From: CAYYFX01 sp046330135
Lineage (GTDB): Bacteria; ARS69
Length of the DNA stretch: 64,000 nucleotides
Direction: 5' to 3'
Assembly (NCBI GenBank): GCA_046330135.1
Contig: JAXLTI010000004.1
Coordinates: forward strand, 682,001 to 746,000
Of this stretch, positions 35,856-46,054 are shown in pieces. The notes beneath the pieces are model-generated. The model ran no database searches. It saw nothing but the letters and a program-made list of their open reading frames with translations, and was not told the origin of the DNA. The position numbers and the translations under genes were made by a program. Within the stretch, counting starts at the first letter, position 1, and the number at the start of each line of letters is the position of its first letter.

Positions 35856-36705
35856 CGCGGCCGGCCTCCTCGCGAACGACGCCGCCGTCGAGCGGCTCGC
35901 GGAGCGCGGGCTCGCGGGTCCCGCGGTGGGATTCATCCTCGGCTCGGGCTGGGGCGCCTTCGTGGAGCGGACGGAGACGCTCGCCGCCTGCCCCTTCGGC
36001 GAGATCCCGGGCTTCGGGGAGAGCACGGTGCAGGGGCACGCGGGCCGCCTGGTGCGGGGGCGCGCCGCCGGTCGCGAGTACCTGGCCATGCAGGGCCGGC
36101 TCCACCACTACGAGGGCCACTCGCTGCAGCGGATCGGCTCGGCGGTGCGCGTGATGCAGCAGCTCGGCGTGCGCGAGCTCGTCGTGACGAACGCCGCGGG
36201 CGCCGTGAACCCGGCGTTCGAGGTGGGGGACGTCGTGCTGCTCACGGACTTCGTGAACTTCATCCTGAAGAGCCCGCTCCGCGGCGCGGACGGGGCGGTG
36301 CGCGCGGGCGTGGCGATCTCCGCGCGACTCGTGGCGGAGGCGGAGCGCGCGGCGGAGGGCGCGGGGATCGCGCTCCGGAAGGGTGTGCTCTTCACGTCGA
36401 AGGGGCCGAGCTACGAGACCCCCGCCGAATCGAGGATGGCGCGCCAGCTCGGCGCCGACGTGGTGAGCATGTCCACCGCGCCGGAGCTGATCGCGGCCGG
36501 CGGCCTGGGCATGGAAACGGTCGCGTTCTCGTGCGTGACGAACATGGCGCCGGGGGTCGTGCCGGGAAGAGCCGTGGATCACGCCGAAGTGATGGAGGTC
36601 ACGAAGTCGCGGGAAGAGCTGCTCACGCGCCTGCTGGCCGCCGTGCTCTCTCGGTTCGAGACGGCGCGGCCGCGCGTGCGCTCCGGCGAGGAGGGACGGC
36701 TTTGA
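35848..36705 (+). CDS. punA: Purine-nucleoside phosphorylase
   Basis: A 285-residue trimeric-type PNP: FILGSGWGAFVE (phosphate loop), GRLHHYEGHSLQ, VVTNAAGAVNP, and the base/ribose site GPSYETPAESRMARQLGADVVSMST with the Glu and Met, then CVTNMA. It splits inosine/guanosine with phosphate. The start is TTG at 35848, overlapping rimI by 8 bp; no ATG or GTG gives the full N-terminal helix. Confidence 0.93.
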   Translation: MVDAAGLLANDAAVERLAERGLAGPAVGFILGSGWGAFVERTETLAACPFGEIPGFGESTVQGHAGRLVRGRAAGREYLAMQGRLHHYEGHSLQRIGSAVRVMQQLGVRELVVTNAAGAVNPAFEVGDVVLLTDFVNFILKSPLRGADGAVRAGVAISARLVAEAERAAEGAGIALRKGVLFTSKGPSYETPAESRMARQLGADVVSMSTAPELIAAGGLGMETVAFSCVTNMAPGVVPGRAVDHAEVMEVTKSREELLTRLLAAVLSRFETARPRVRSGEEGRL

Positions 36706-37601
36706 GCTGGTTCAAGCGCGGCAAGAAGGGCATCAAGGCGGCGCCCGACAAGAAGGACATGCCGAGCGGGCTGTGGCTCAAGTGCGACGAGTGCGGCGAG
36801 ATCCTCTATCGGCCGGAGCTGGAGAAGGCGTTCTGGGTGTGCGGCAAGTGCAACTTCCACTTCCGCATCGGCAGTCGCCAGTACCTCGACCTGCTCCTGG
36901 ACGAGGGCAGCTTCGTCGAGGAGGACGCGCACCTCGCGCCCTCGGACCCGCTGCGCTTCAAGGACTCCAAGCGCTACCCCGAGCGCGCGGCGGACGCGAA
37001 GAAGAAGACGGGCATGAACGACGCCATCCTCGCCGGCCGCGCCACGGTGCAGGGCATTCCCATCTCCATCGCGGCGCTCGAGTTCGGCTTCATGGGCGGG
37101 AGCATGGGCTCGGTGGTGGGCGAGCGGATCGCGCGCGTAGCCCTGCGCGCCATCGAACGACGTCGGGCGCTCGTGACCCTCTCCAGCTCGGGCGGCGCGC
37201 GCATGCAGGAAGGGATCTTCTCCCTGATGCAGATGGCGAAGACCTCCTCCGCGCTCGCGCAGCTGGCCGACGCCGGGCTGCCGCACATCTCCATCCTGAC
37301 GCATCCCACCACGGGCGGCGTCACCGCGAGCTTCGCCTCGCTCGGCGACGTCATCTTCGCCGAGCCGAAGGCCCTGATCGGCTTCGCCGGCCCGCGCGTC
37401 ATCCGCGAGACGATCAACCAGGAGCTTCCCGCCGGCTTCCAGCGCTCGGAGTTCGTGCTCGCGCACGGGTTCGTGGACGCGGTCGTCCACCGCAAGGATC
37501 TCCGCGACCGCCTGATCAGCGTGCTCGCCTTCTTCGGCGACACGCCGATGCCCGCGGGCCATCCGAAGCGCCGGAGAGAGGACCGGGAAGAAGCGCCGTG
37601 A
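36702..37601 (+). CDS. accD: Acetyl-CoA carboxylase carboxyltransferase subunit beta
   Basis: A 299-residue protein of standard length. The N-terminal zinc ribbon (CDECG, then CGKCNFH) is followed by the crotonase-like carboxyltransferase core: LSSSGGARMQEGIFSLMQMAKTS, ISILTHPTTGGVTASFA, GFAGPRVIRETI. It pairs with AccA, not in this window, to carboxylate acetyl-CoA. The start is TTG at 36702 within a TTGA overlap with punA; it gives the usual SWFKR start. Confidence 0.95.
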   Translation: MSWFKRGKKGIKAAPDKKDMPSGLWLKCDECGEILYRPELEKAFWVCGKCNFHFRIGSRQYLDLLLDEGSFVEEDAHLAPSDPLRFKDSKRYPERAADAKKKTGMNDAILAGRATVQGIPISIAALEFGFMGGSMGSVVGERIARVALRAIERRRALVTLSSSGGARMQEGIFSLMQMAKTSSALAQLADAGLPHISILTHPTTGGVTASFASLGDVIFAEPKALIGFAGPRVIRETINQELPAGFQRSEFVLAHGFVDAVVHRKDLRDRLISVLAFFGDTPMPAGHPKRRREDREEAP

Positions 37602-37649
37602 GCCTTCGCCGGATTCCGCGCTCGGATCTGGGCTAGGAAGGGCCGCGTC

Positions 37650-38990
37650 ATGTCGGGCCGCGCCTCGGCCTTCGCGAAGCTCCAGGAGCTGCGGAACCAG
37701 AGCGTCGAGCTGGGGCTGTGGCAGGTCACGCGCCTCCTGGACCGGCTGGACCACCCCGAGCGCGACTTCCCCGCGGTGCACGTGGCCGGGACGAACGGCA
37801 AGGGATCGGTTTGCGCCATGGTGGCGGCGGCCCTCCGGCGCACCGGACTTCGCGTGGGGCTCCTCACGTCGCCGCACCTCGTGGACTTCGCCGAGCGCAT
37901 CCGGGTGGACGGCATCCCCATTCGCGAAGAGCAGGGCGCGCCGATCCTCGAGAAGCTCGAGCGGCCCGGCGCCGACGTCTCCACCGACGACCTCGGCCCC
38001 TACGGCGGGTCTTTCTTCGAGGTCTCGACGGCCCTCGCGCTCGAGCACTTCCGGCGCGAGGGCGTGGACGTGGCGGTGCTGGAAGTGGGGCTCGGCGGCC
38101 GGCTCGACGCCACGAACGTCTGCTGCCCCACGGTCACCGCGATCACGTCGATCGACCTGGATCACGTGGAGACGCTCGGTCCGGACCGGGCCACGATCGC
38201 GGCGGAGAAGGCCGGGATCGTGAAGCCCGGCGTGCCGCTCGTTCTCGGGCCGATGCGCGAAGAGGCGTCGTCGGTGATCCAGGCGATCTGCGCGCGCCGC
38301 GGCGCGCCCGTCCACGACGTGGCGCGCGACGTCCGCTTCCGCCTCCTCGCGTCCGGCTGGGACGGGCTCGAGATGATGATCGGGCTTCCCGGAGAGCGCG
38401 ACCGCTGGGCGCGTGTGCCGCTGCCGGGGCGGCACCAGGCGGGCAACGCCCTCGTGGCCGCGCAGGCCGCGCGCCTCTTCGACCCGCGCCCCGACGTGGG
38501 CGACCTCCTCCTCCAGGGATTCGAGGACACGTTCTGGCCCGGGCGGCTCTCCCGGGTGGAAGGAAACCCCGTCCGCGTCTACGATGTCGCCCACAATGCC
38601 GCCGGCGCGCAGGCGCTCGTGGCCGCGCTGGACGAGCTCGGGGTGCCGGATGGCTCGGTCCTCGTGTTCGGGGTCCTTTCGGACAAGGATCTCGCGGGCA
38701 TGGCGCCGGTCCTCGCGAAGAAGTTCACGCGGGCGGTGACGTGCACGCCGCCGCACCCGGTGCGCGCGAGGCCTGCCGACGAGACCGCGGCGGCGTTGCG
38801 GGCGGCCGGCATGGACGCCACGGCGGTGGCGGATCCCGCGGCGGCCTGCGCGGAAGCGGTCCAGCGGCTGGAGGGGGGCTGGCTCTTCGTCACGGGCTCG
38901 CTCTTCACGGTCGGGGCCGCGATGAAGAGCTTCGGAGATCCCGCCGACCGCCCCTGGCGCGCCGGGAACCTCGCCGCGCGGGAGGGGTGA
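37650..38990 (+). CDS. folC: Folylpolyglutamate synthase/dihydrofolate synthase
   Basis: A 446-residue Mur-ligase-fold enzyme: HVAGTNGKGSVCAM (P-loop), TSPHLVDFAERI, VLEVGLGGRLDATN, SIDLDHVETLG and the ATP/folate site AAEKAGI with the lysine that is carbamylated in the family; the C-domain has YDVAHNAAGA. Adds glutamate to dihydropteroate and folates. It follows accD by 48 bp, the common accD-folC order. Confidence 0.95.
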   Translation: MSGRASAFAKLQELRNQSVELGLWQVTRLLDRLDHPERDFPAVHVAGTNGKGSVCAMVAAALRRTGLRVGLLTSPHLVDFAERIRVDGIPIREEQGAPILEKLERPGADVSTDDLGPYGGSFFEVSTALALEHFRREGVDVAVLEVGLGGRLDATNVCCPTVTAITSIDLDHVETLGPDRATIAAEKAGIVKPGVPLVLGPMREEASSVIQAICARRGAPVHDVARDVRFRLLASGWDGLEMMIGLPGERDRWARVPLPGRHQAGNALVAAQAARLFDPRPDVGDLLLQGFEDTFWPGRLSRVEGNPVRVYDVAHNAAGAQALVAALDELGVPDGSVLVFGVLSDKDLAGMAPVLAKKFTRAVTCTPPHPVRARPADETAAALRAAGMDATAVADPAAACAEAVQRLEGGWLFVTGSLFTVGAAMKSFGDPADRPWRAGNLAAREG

Positions 38991-39015
38991 GCCCGAGCGG
39001 CAGTAGGGAAGGCTG

Positions 39016-40117
<1,102 letters not shown>

Positions 40118-40128
<11 letters not shown>

Positions 40129-43100
40129 GCACCTTCCCCGGCGGCTCGCCGCCACGCTGATCGCCGCGGTCGCGGCGGGCGTGGTCCACGCGCGCGCGGA
40201 CGAGCCGCGCGAGCCGTGGAACATCACCGCGCAGACCTCGCGCGTGGTGCGCGGCCCCGAGGGCGGGCGCATCCTCAGCTTCGAGAGCGACGTGGTCATC
40301 ACGCACGGCGCGCTCGTCGCGAACGCCGACCACGCGGAGTACCTCGAGAACCTGCGTCGCGCGCTGCTCACGGGCAACGTCGTGATGCACCAGGACTCCA
40401 CGGTGGTGCACGCGCCGGTGTGCTTCTACGACCGCGACACGGGCGTGGCGCGCTTCCCGTCGGGGCTGGTCATCGAGCGGCCCACCGGCACCGCCGTGGC
40501 GGACGAGGGCACCTGGAAGCGGGAGGAGAGCACGTTCGAGCTCCGCCGGCGCGTTTCGGCGGCGGACACGTCGGGCACGCTGGACGCGGACGCCGCCACG
40601 TACGACGTCGCGCGCGAGACGTTCTACGCGCACGGCCACGCGCGCCTCGTGGACGAGGGATCCGGCATCGTGGTGGATGGGCCGGATCTGCGCTACGAGC
40701 GCGGGACGTCGTCCGCGGTGGCCGCCGGCCGGCCCACCTCCACGTTCCTGGACGAGGACGCGCCGGTGCGCGTGGTCTCCGACGAGATGCGCTACGACCC
40801 GCGCACGAACGTGGGCACCGCGGTCGGCAACGTCGTGCTGACGCGCGAGGCGACGAAGGCCACGAGCGACTCGGCCACGTTCGTCCGCGACGAGGACCGC
40901 GTGGTCCTCGGCGGCGCGCCGAGGGTCCTCGACGGCCTGAGCGAGATCACGGGCGACCGGATCGAGTTGATCACCGACAGCGCGGACCATCGCACCGTGC
41001 GCGTGAAGGGGTCGGCGCGAGTGGGGAGCCAGCTCGCGAAGAGGCCGGGGGCGACTCCCGCGGACAGCGCGCGCGCGGACAGCACGCAGGCCGCGCTCCA
41101 AACCACGCTCGGCGCGGCCCGCGACCTGGCCATCGCGCACGAGGCGGAGATCCGCGCGAAAGTGCCGGACTCGACGGCGACCGTGCAGAAGGCGGAGCGC
41201 GCCGGGATCGACTCGACGTCCGCGAAGCGGATGGTGGATCGTGGCCTCGCCGCCGCCCAGGCCCTGGCCGACAGCGCGAGGGCGAAAGGCGCGGCGGCCG
41301 CCGCCGACAGCGCGAGGGCGAAGGGCGCAGCGCCTCCCGACAGCGCGAAGTCGGCCGCGGACTCGGCGAAGGCCGCCCTTCCCGCGTGGCTGCGCACGCC
41401 GGGCGACAAGTTGCCCCAGGAGAATCTCCTCTTCGGCGACGAGATCGCGATCGACGTGGTGAAGAACGAGCTCGCGCGCGTGGACGTCGTGGGGCACGGG
41501 CGCAGCAAGTTCTTCCCGAGCGAGAAGGAAGGCGACCTCACCGAATGGAACGACGTTGTGGGCGACACGCTTCACGTGTGGTTCACGAAGTCGCAGGTGG
41601 ACAGCGTGACGGTGCTCGGCAAGGGAGTGGGGGAATACCGTCTTCCGGCGAAGGAAGACTCGGGCGCGACTCCCGAGGTCCTGAAGCAGAGAGGCAAGCT
41701 CGTGGAGTACGAGGCTCCGGAGATCCGCTACGACCGCGGGCACCAGATGATGCACCTCGAGCAGGGCGGCGAGGTCAAGTACAAGACGATGACGCTCCGC
41801 TCCGGGACGATCGACTTCGACTCCGCGAAGGAGATCATGATCGCCGGCGGCACGCCGTCCCCCGTTCTCGTGGACACGAACGAGGAGATCCAGGGGCAGA
41901 CGATGCGCTACCAGCTCCCCGCGCAGAAGGGGGAGATCATCTCGGGCAAGACGCGCTTCGACAAGGCGTACTACCAGGGCAAGGACATCTGGAAGATGGG
42001 GGAAGGCGTGCTCATGGTGGAGAACGCCATCTACACGACCTGCGACCTGGACCAGCCGCACTATCACTTCGCCAGTCACTGGATGAAGATCTACCTCGGC
42101 GACAAGGTCGTCGCGAAGCCGGTGGTGCTCAAGATCCGCAACATCCCGGTGCTGGCGCTGCCGTTCTACGTGGCGTCGCTGAAGAAGGAGCGGCACTCGG
42201 GGTTCCTGCTTCCGAACATCGAGGTGGGCGTGGACGCGAACCGCGGCCGCTTCGTGCGCAACCTGGGGTACTACTGGGCGCCGAACGACTTCCTGGACGA
42301 GACGGCCACCTTCGACTTCTACCCGGCGCAGGACCGGATCGTGAGTTACCTCACCACGCGCTACAACCTGCGCTACCGCTTCGACGGCCGCATCGCGCTC
42401 AAGTACAACCGCGACGTCCCGAACGATCGCAAGGACACCGCGCTGGAGATGTCCCATCGCCAGACGCTCTCCGACACGATGGACCTGAGCGGGGACGCCA
42501 GCTTCCTCTCGTCGAGCTCGATCTACCAACAGATCGACGACGCGCAGCGGCTGAACCGCGACCTCCGTTCGAACCTCACGCTCAGCAAGCGTTTCCCCGG
42601 GTCCAACCGCTCGCTCCGCGTGGACCTCCAGCGCCAGCAGAACCTGGACCAGAACTCCTTCGCCGAGCTGCTGCCGGCGATCACGTTCTCGCAGCCCAGC
42701 CGGCCGCTCGTGGGCGGGAGCGGCGCGAGCAGCTCGGAGGCCGCGCGGCCCGGCCGCGAGCGCGGGCTCCTGGAGGATCTGTACTGGGACCTGAACTCGC
42801 GCGCCGTGCGCTCGCAGACCCGGAGCGCCACGGCGTTCGTGGAGGAGCACTCCGGCGCGCAGACGAACACGGGCCTGCGCATGACGCGGAACGTGGCGCG
42901 GTACCTGAAGCTCTCGCCGTCCGTGGACGGGGAGGGCACGTGGATCAACAAGGACCGCCGCGGCGACGACAACGCCCTGCGCGCGACCTACCAGACGGCG
43001 GTCTCGGCCGGCACCGCGCTCTACGGCACGTTCCTCCGCCCGATCGGGCCGCTCAAGGGCTTCCGCCACGTGATCCAGCCGAGCGCCTCGTGGAACTGGG

Positions 43101-43978
43101 CGCCGGAGTTCCCGCAGTATCTCTTTCGTGACCCGGCGGACTCCACGCACGCGCTGCAGGACCGCTTCTTCTCGTTCGGCGGGATCGGCGGCACGCCGCG
43201 CAAGGCGAGCAACATGAGCTTCGGCGTGAGCAATCTCGTGCAGACGAAGTTCTCCCACGACGGTCACGAGCAGCGCGTGGACCTCTTCACGCTGCGGAAC
43301 GGGATGTCGTACGACCTGCTCGCGAAGGACACCGGCCGGAAGCCGCTCTCGTCGTTCTCCAGCTCGCTCAACATCCTCTCCGCCTTGCCCGTGAATCAGA
43401 GCTGGACCGTGTCGCACGACCCGTACACGTGGCGTCTGCTCGCGAGCAGCGTGACCACGCGGGCGCGGCTGTCGTCGAACATGCTGGGCGGCGGAGGCGG
43501 AGGCGGGAACGGGGTCACCGGGGTGGGGCCGCCGTCGGGGGACATTCCGGGCGAGTCGTCGCTCCCGCCCTCGGAAGGCGAGGCGGTAGGCAGCGGGACG
43601 CCGGCTCTGGAGACGCCCGCGAAGACCGGACGCAGCGGATCCTGGGCGATCGACGTGAGCCACACCGCGCAGCGGGCCGCGACCGGCAGCCCTTCGTCCA
43701 GCCTCGTGCTCAACTCGTCGTGGTCGCCCACGAACAAGTGGGCGGTCACCTTCAACACCCAGTACGACCTGCGCAACGGGCAGAACACGTCGCAGAGCTG
43801 GTCGGTGCACCGCACGATCCACTGCTGGGAGCTGAGCTTCGATCGGCGTCTCCTGGGCGGCGAGTGGCAGTACTACCTCCGCGTGAACGTGACTGATCTC
43901 CCCGATATCCAGGCGGAGCGCGGCGACAAGTTCAGCGGCCGGACCTTCGGCGGATCCTCCCTGGACAGCCTCTTCTAG
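40118..43978 (+). CDS. lptD: LptD-like outer-membrane LPS assembly protein
   Basis: A 1286-residue protein: signal peptide (about 1-27), an OstA/LptA-like jellyroll region (residues 40-330, repeated strands such as VRVVSDEMRYDPRTNVGTAVGN), a low-complexity Ala/Asp/Ser/Lys stretch at about 310-425 (repeats of ADSARAKGAA), a second jellyroll section, then the LptD barrel with CDLDQPHYHF, VLKIRNIPVLALPFYV and many amphipathic strands to the end. It inserts lipopolysaccharide into the outer leaflet. Start TTG 40118 overlaps the ABC gene. Longer than usual because of the insertion. Confidence 0.88.
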
Positions 43979-44020
43979 CGCCCCTCAAGCGGGCCCGGCG
44001 TCTGGTCGAAAACGGAAGAA

Positions 44021-44056
44021 GCGGACTCCGCGCCGGGCCGCCTGCCCGGCGTCCGC
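44021..44056 (+). terminator. Hairpin after lptD
   Basis: An inner perfect 8-bp stem CGCCGGGC/GCCCGGCG with an outer GCGGAC/GTCCGC pairing encloses a 5-nt loop, 42 bp after the lptD stop. No U-tract follows. Confidence 0.5.
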
Positions 44057-44091
44057 AGGACCCTCACACGTGCTCGGAGAGGAAGCGGCCC

Positions 44092-45174
44092 ATGCCGATC
44101 GACATCGATACGCTGCTGCGGGGGATGGTGCAGTTCGACGCCTCCGACCTCCATCTCAAGGTGGGGAGCCCGCCCGGCTATCGCATCTCGGGGCACATCC
44201 AGCCGCTGAAGAACGTGGACAAGCTGCGGCCGGACGACACCGCCACGCTCGCGCGCCAGGTGCTGGGCGACAACTTCGCGGAGTTCGACAAGACCGGCGA
44301 CTGGGACTGCGCCTACAGCATCGCCGGCGTGGCGCGCTTCCGCATGAACGTGATGAAGCAGCGGGGATCGGTGTCCATGGTCTTCCGCCGCATTCCGGTG
44401 GAAGTGCCCACCTTCGAGTCCCTGCGGCTGCCCGAGATCTGTCGCACGCTCGCGATGAAGCCGCGCGGCCTCGTGCTGGTGACCGGTCCCACCGGGAGCG
44501 GGAAGTCCACCACGCTCGCGGCCATGATCGATTACCGCAACACGAACGAGCGCGGCCACATCCTCACGATGGAAGATCCCGTGGAGTTCGTGCATCACGA
44601 CAAGCTCAGCTTCGTGAACCAGCGGGAGATCGGCGGCGACACGGAGACGTTCGCGAGCGCGCTCCGGCGCGCGCTGCGCCAGGACCCGGACGTCATTCTC
44701 GTGGGCGAGATGCGGGACCTGGAGACGATCGCGCTGGGCATCACGGCGGCCGAGACCGGCCACCTCGTGCTCGGCACGCTGCACACCACCGGCGCCGCGC
44801 AGACCGTGGACCGCATCATCGACGTGTTCCCACCGGACCAGCAGCAACAGATCCGCGTCCAGCTGGCGGACACGCTCCAGGGCGTGATCTCGCAGGTGCT
44901 CGTGCCGAAGATCGGCGGCGGGCGCGTGGCCGCGCACGAGCTGCTCCTGACCACCGACGCCGTCCGCGCCTGCATCCGCGAGGGCAAGACCGCGCAGATG
45001 CAGAACATCCTGCAGACCGGCACGAAGCTGGGCATGCAGATGCTCGACAACTGCCTCGTCGACCTCGTGAAGAAGGGCCTCGTCACGGTCGACGAAGCGG
45101 TGGCGAAGGCGCACCACCCCGACGTGGTCCGCCGGGCCGCCGCGGAGCGGCAGCCGATCGCGGCGAACACGTAG
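44092..45174 (+). CDS. pilT: PilT-type twitching-motility ATPase
   Basis: A 360-residue secretion ATPase that retracts type IV pili. It has the N-terminal PAS-like start (DASDLHLKVGSPPGYRISG), Walker A GPTGSGKSTTL, the Asp box MEDPVEF, FVNQREIGGDT, Walker B DVILVGEMRDLETI, the His box TGHLVLGTLHTTGAAQT and the PilT tail QTGTKLGMQMLDNCLV in place of the AIRNLIRE motif variants. Other pilus genes are not in the window. It starts with GAGAGGAAGCGGCCC upstream of ATG 44092. Confidence 0.93.
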   Translation: MPIDIDTLLRGMVQFDASDLHLKVGSPPGYRISGHIQPLKNVDKLRPDDTATLARQVLGDNFAEFDKTGDWDCAYSIAGVARFRMNVMKQRGSVSMVFRRIPVEVPTFESLRLPEICRTLAMKPRGLVLVTGPTGSGKSTTLAAMIDYRNTNERGHILTMEDPVEFVHHDKLSFVNQREIGGDTETFASALRRALRQDPDVILVGEMRDLETIALGITAAETGHLVLGTLHTTGAAQTVDRIIDVFPPDQQQQIRVQLADTLQGVISQVLVPKIGGGRVAAHELLLTTDAVRACIREGKTAQMQNILQTGTKLGMQMLDNCLVDLVKKGLVTVDEAVAKAHHPDVVRRAAAERQPIAANT

Positions 45175-45189
45175 CGGCCGTGATAGACT

Positions 45190-45208
45190 CCTCCGTCGAT
45201 TGCGGAGG
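45190..45208 (+). promoter_or_regulatory. Hairpin hiding the HEPN ribosome-binding site
   Basis: CCTCCG (45190-45195) pairs with CGGAGG (45203-45208) across a 7-nt loop. CGGAGGGG is the Shine-Dalgarno of the HEPN gene at 45217, so translation may be damped. A TAGACT -10-like hexamer lies just upstream at 45184-45189. Confidence 0.45.
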
Positions 45209-45216
45209 GGCTGCGC

Positions 45217-45597
45217 GTGGCGAACCGCGTCCGGGAGTGGGCACAAGCGGAGCGGGACCTCGAGCAGGCCCGGGCGTCGCGCGACGAGGGACGGCACGAA
45301 TGGGCGTGCTTCGCGTCCCACCAGGCCGCCGAGAAGGCGGTGAAGGCGCTGCACCTGCACTCGGGCCAAGAGGCCTGGGGTCACGTGGTCGCGCGGCTCC
45401 TGCAGGAGCTACCCACCGCTCCGCCGGGCGACCTCGTGGAGAAGGCCAAGGTCCTCGACAACTTCTACGTTCCGAGCCGTTACCCGAACGGGCATCCGGA
45501 AGGGGCACCCTTCGAGCACTACGGCCCGCTCCAGAGCACCGAGGCGATTCGACATGCCGGTGAGATCCTCGGATTCGTCCGTTCTCGTCTGGCCTGA
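45217..45597 (+). CDS. HEPN domain protein
   Basis: A 126-residue helical protein of the HEPN (PF05168-type) family: ACFASHQAAEKAVKALHL and the second helix pair ending VLDNFYVPSRYPNGHPEGAPFEHY. RYPNGH fits the R-x4-H active-site spacing of HEPN ribonucleases, although non-toxic members also have RYPN. Paired with the overlapping MNT nucleotidyltransferase it forms a HEPN/MNT module; in studied systems HEPN is an RNase toxin and the MNT partner adds AMP to it. GTG start with GGAGGGG. Confidence 0.8.
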   Translation: MANRVREWAQAERDLEQARASRDEGRHEWACFASHQAAEKAVKALHLHSGQEAWGHVVARLLQELPTAPPGDLVEKAKVLDNFYVPSRYPNGHPEGAPFEHYGPLQSTEAIRHAGEILGFVRSRLA

Positions 45598-45922
45598 CCC
45601 CGAACGCGTGGGTCGGGAGGCACGGGAGTGGGCGCGGCGCGAGGCGCCCCGTCACCCGGAGCTCGTCCGCCTCGGGTACTTCGGCTCGTATGCCACGGGG
45701 TCCTGGGGCGTCGGCAGCGATCTGGATCTCGTGGCCGTCGTGCGAGAGAGCAGCGAGCCGTTCGAACGCCGGGGCCTCGCCTGGGACCTCGATGCCCTGC
45801 CGGTTCCCGCGGAGATCCTCGTGTACACCGAAGGCGAATGGTCACGCCTTCAGAGCGAGGGCGGGCGGCTCGCTCGCTCGCTCGCCCGCGAATCCGTCTG
45901 GCTGCTGGACGTCACCGCGTGA
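45554..45922 (+). CDS. MNT-type nucleotidyltransferase, HEPN partner
   Basis: A 122-residue minimal nucleotidyltransferase with the family site GSYATGSWGVGSDLDL, giving GS-x10-DxD, and a third acidic position near EILVYTEGEW. In HEPN/MNT pairs this enzyme AMPylates the HEPN toxin as antitoxin. Its ATG lies 44 bp inside the HEPN gene, so translation is coupled; toxin-first order is typical of such pairs. Confidence 0.82.
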   Translation: MPVRSSDSSVLVWPDPERVGREAREWARREAPRHPELVRLGYFGSYATGSWGVGSDLDLVAVVRESSEPFERRGLAWDLDALPVPAEILVYTEGEWSRLQSEGGRLARSLARESVWLLDVTA

Positions 45923-45925
45923 CGT

Positions 45926-45939
45926 GCACCAGCTGGTGC
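45926..45939. terminator. Perfect palindrome between convergent genes
   Basis: GCACCAGCTGGTGC directly follows the MNT stop and faces the end of the leftward secreted-protein gene; flanking ACGT/GCGT partly extends it. No U-tract; role inferred from position. Confidence 0.35.
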
Positions 45940-46054
45940 GTTCTCGTGAAGCCTCCCGATTCGAGACGCACGAAATGGACACCGTTCGAGACCGCTCGTT
46001 GCGTCACGTCGCGACCATCCCACTCGCTGCTTCCTCACGCGCACGGGCGAGACA

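Noticed and set aside
36579..38756. Open frame antisense to accD and folC
   Set aside because: Crosses two well-supported genes and shows no domain.
44021..44056. Calling the gene-end hairpins strict Rho-independent terminators
   Set aside because: They lack U-tracts, so I list them with moderate or low confidence only.
45478..45495. RYPNGH as proof of an active HEPN ribonuclease
   Set aside because: RYPN is conserved in HEPN proteins that are not known toxins, so the R-x4-H spacing alone is not decisive.
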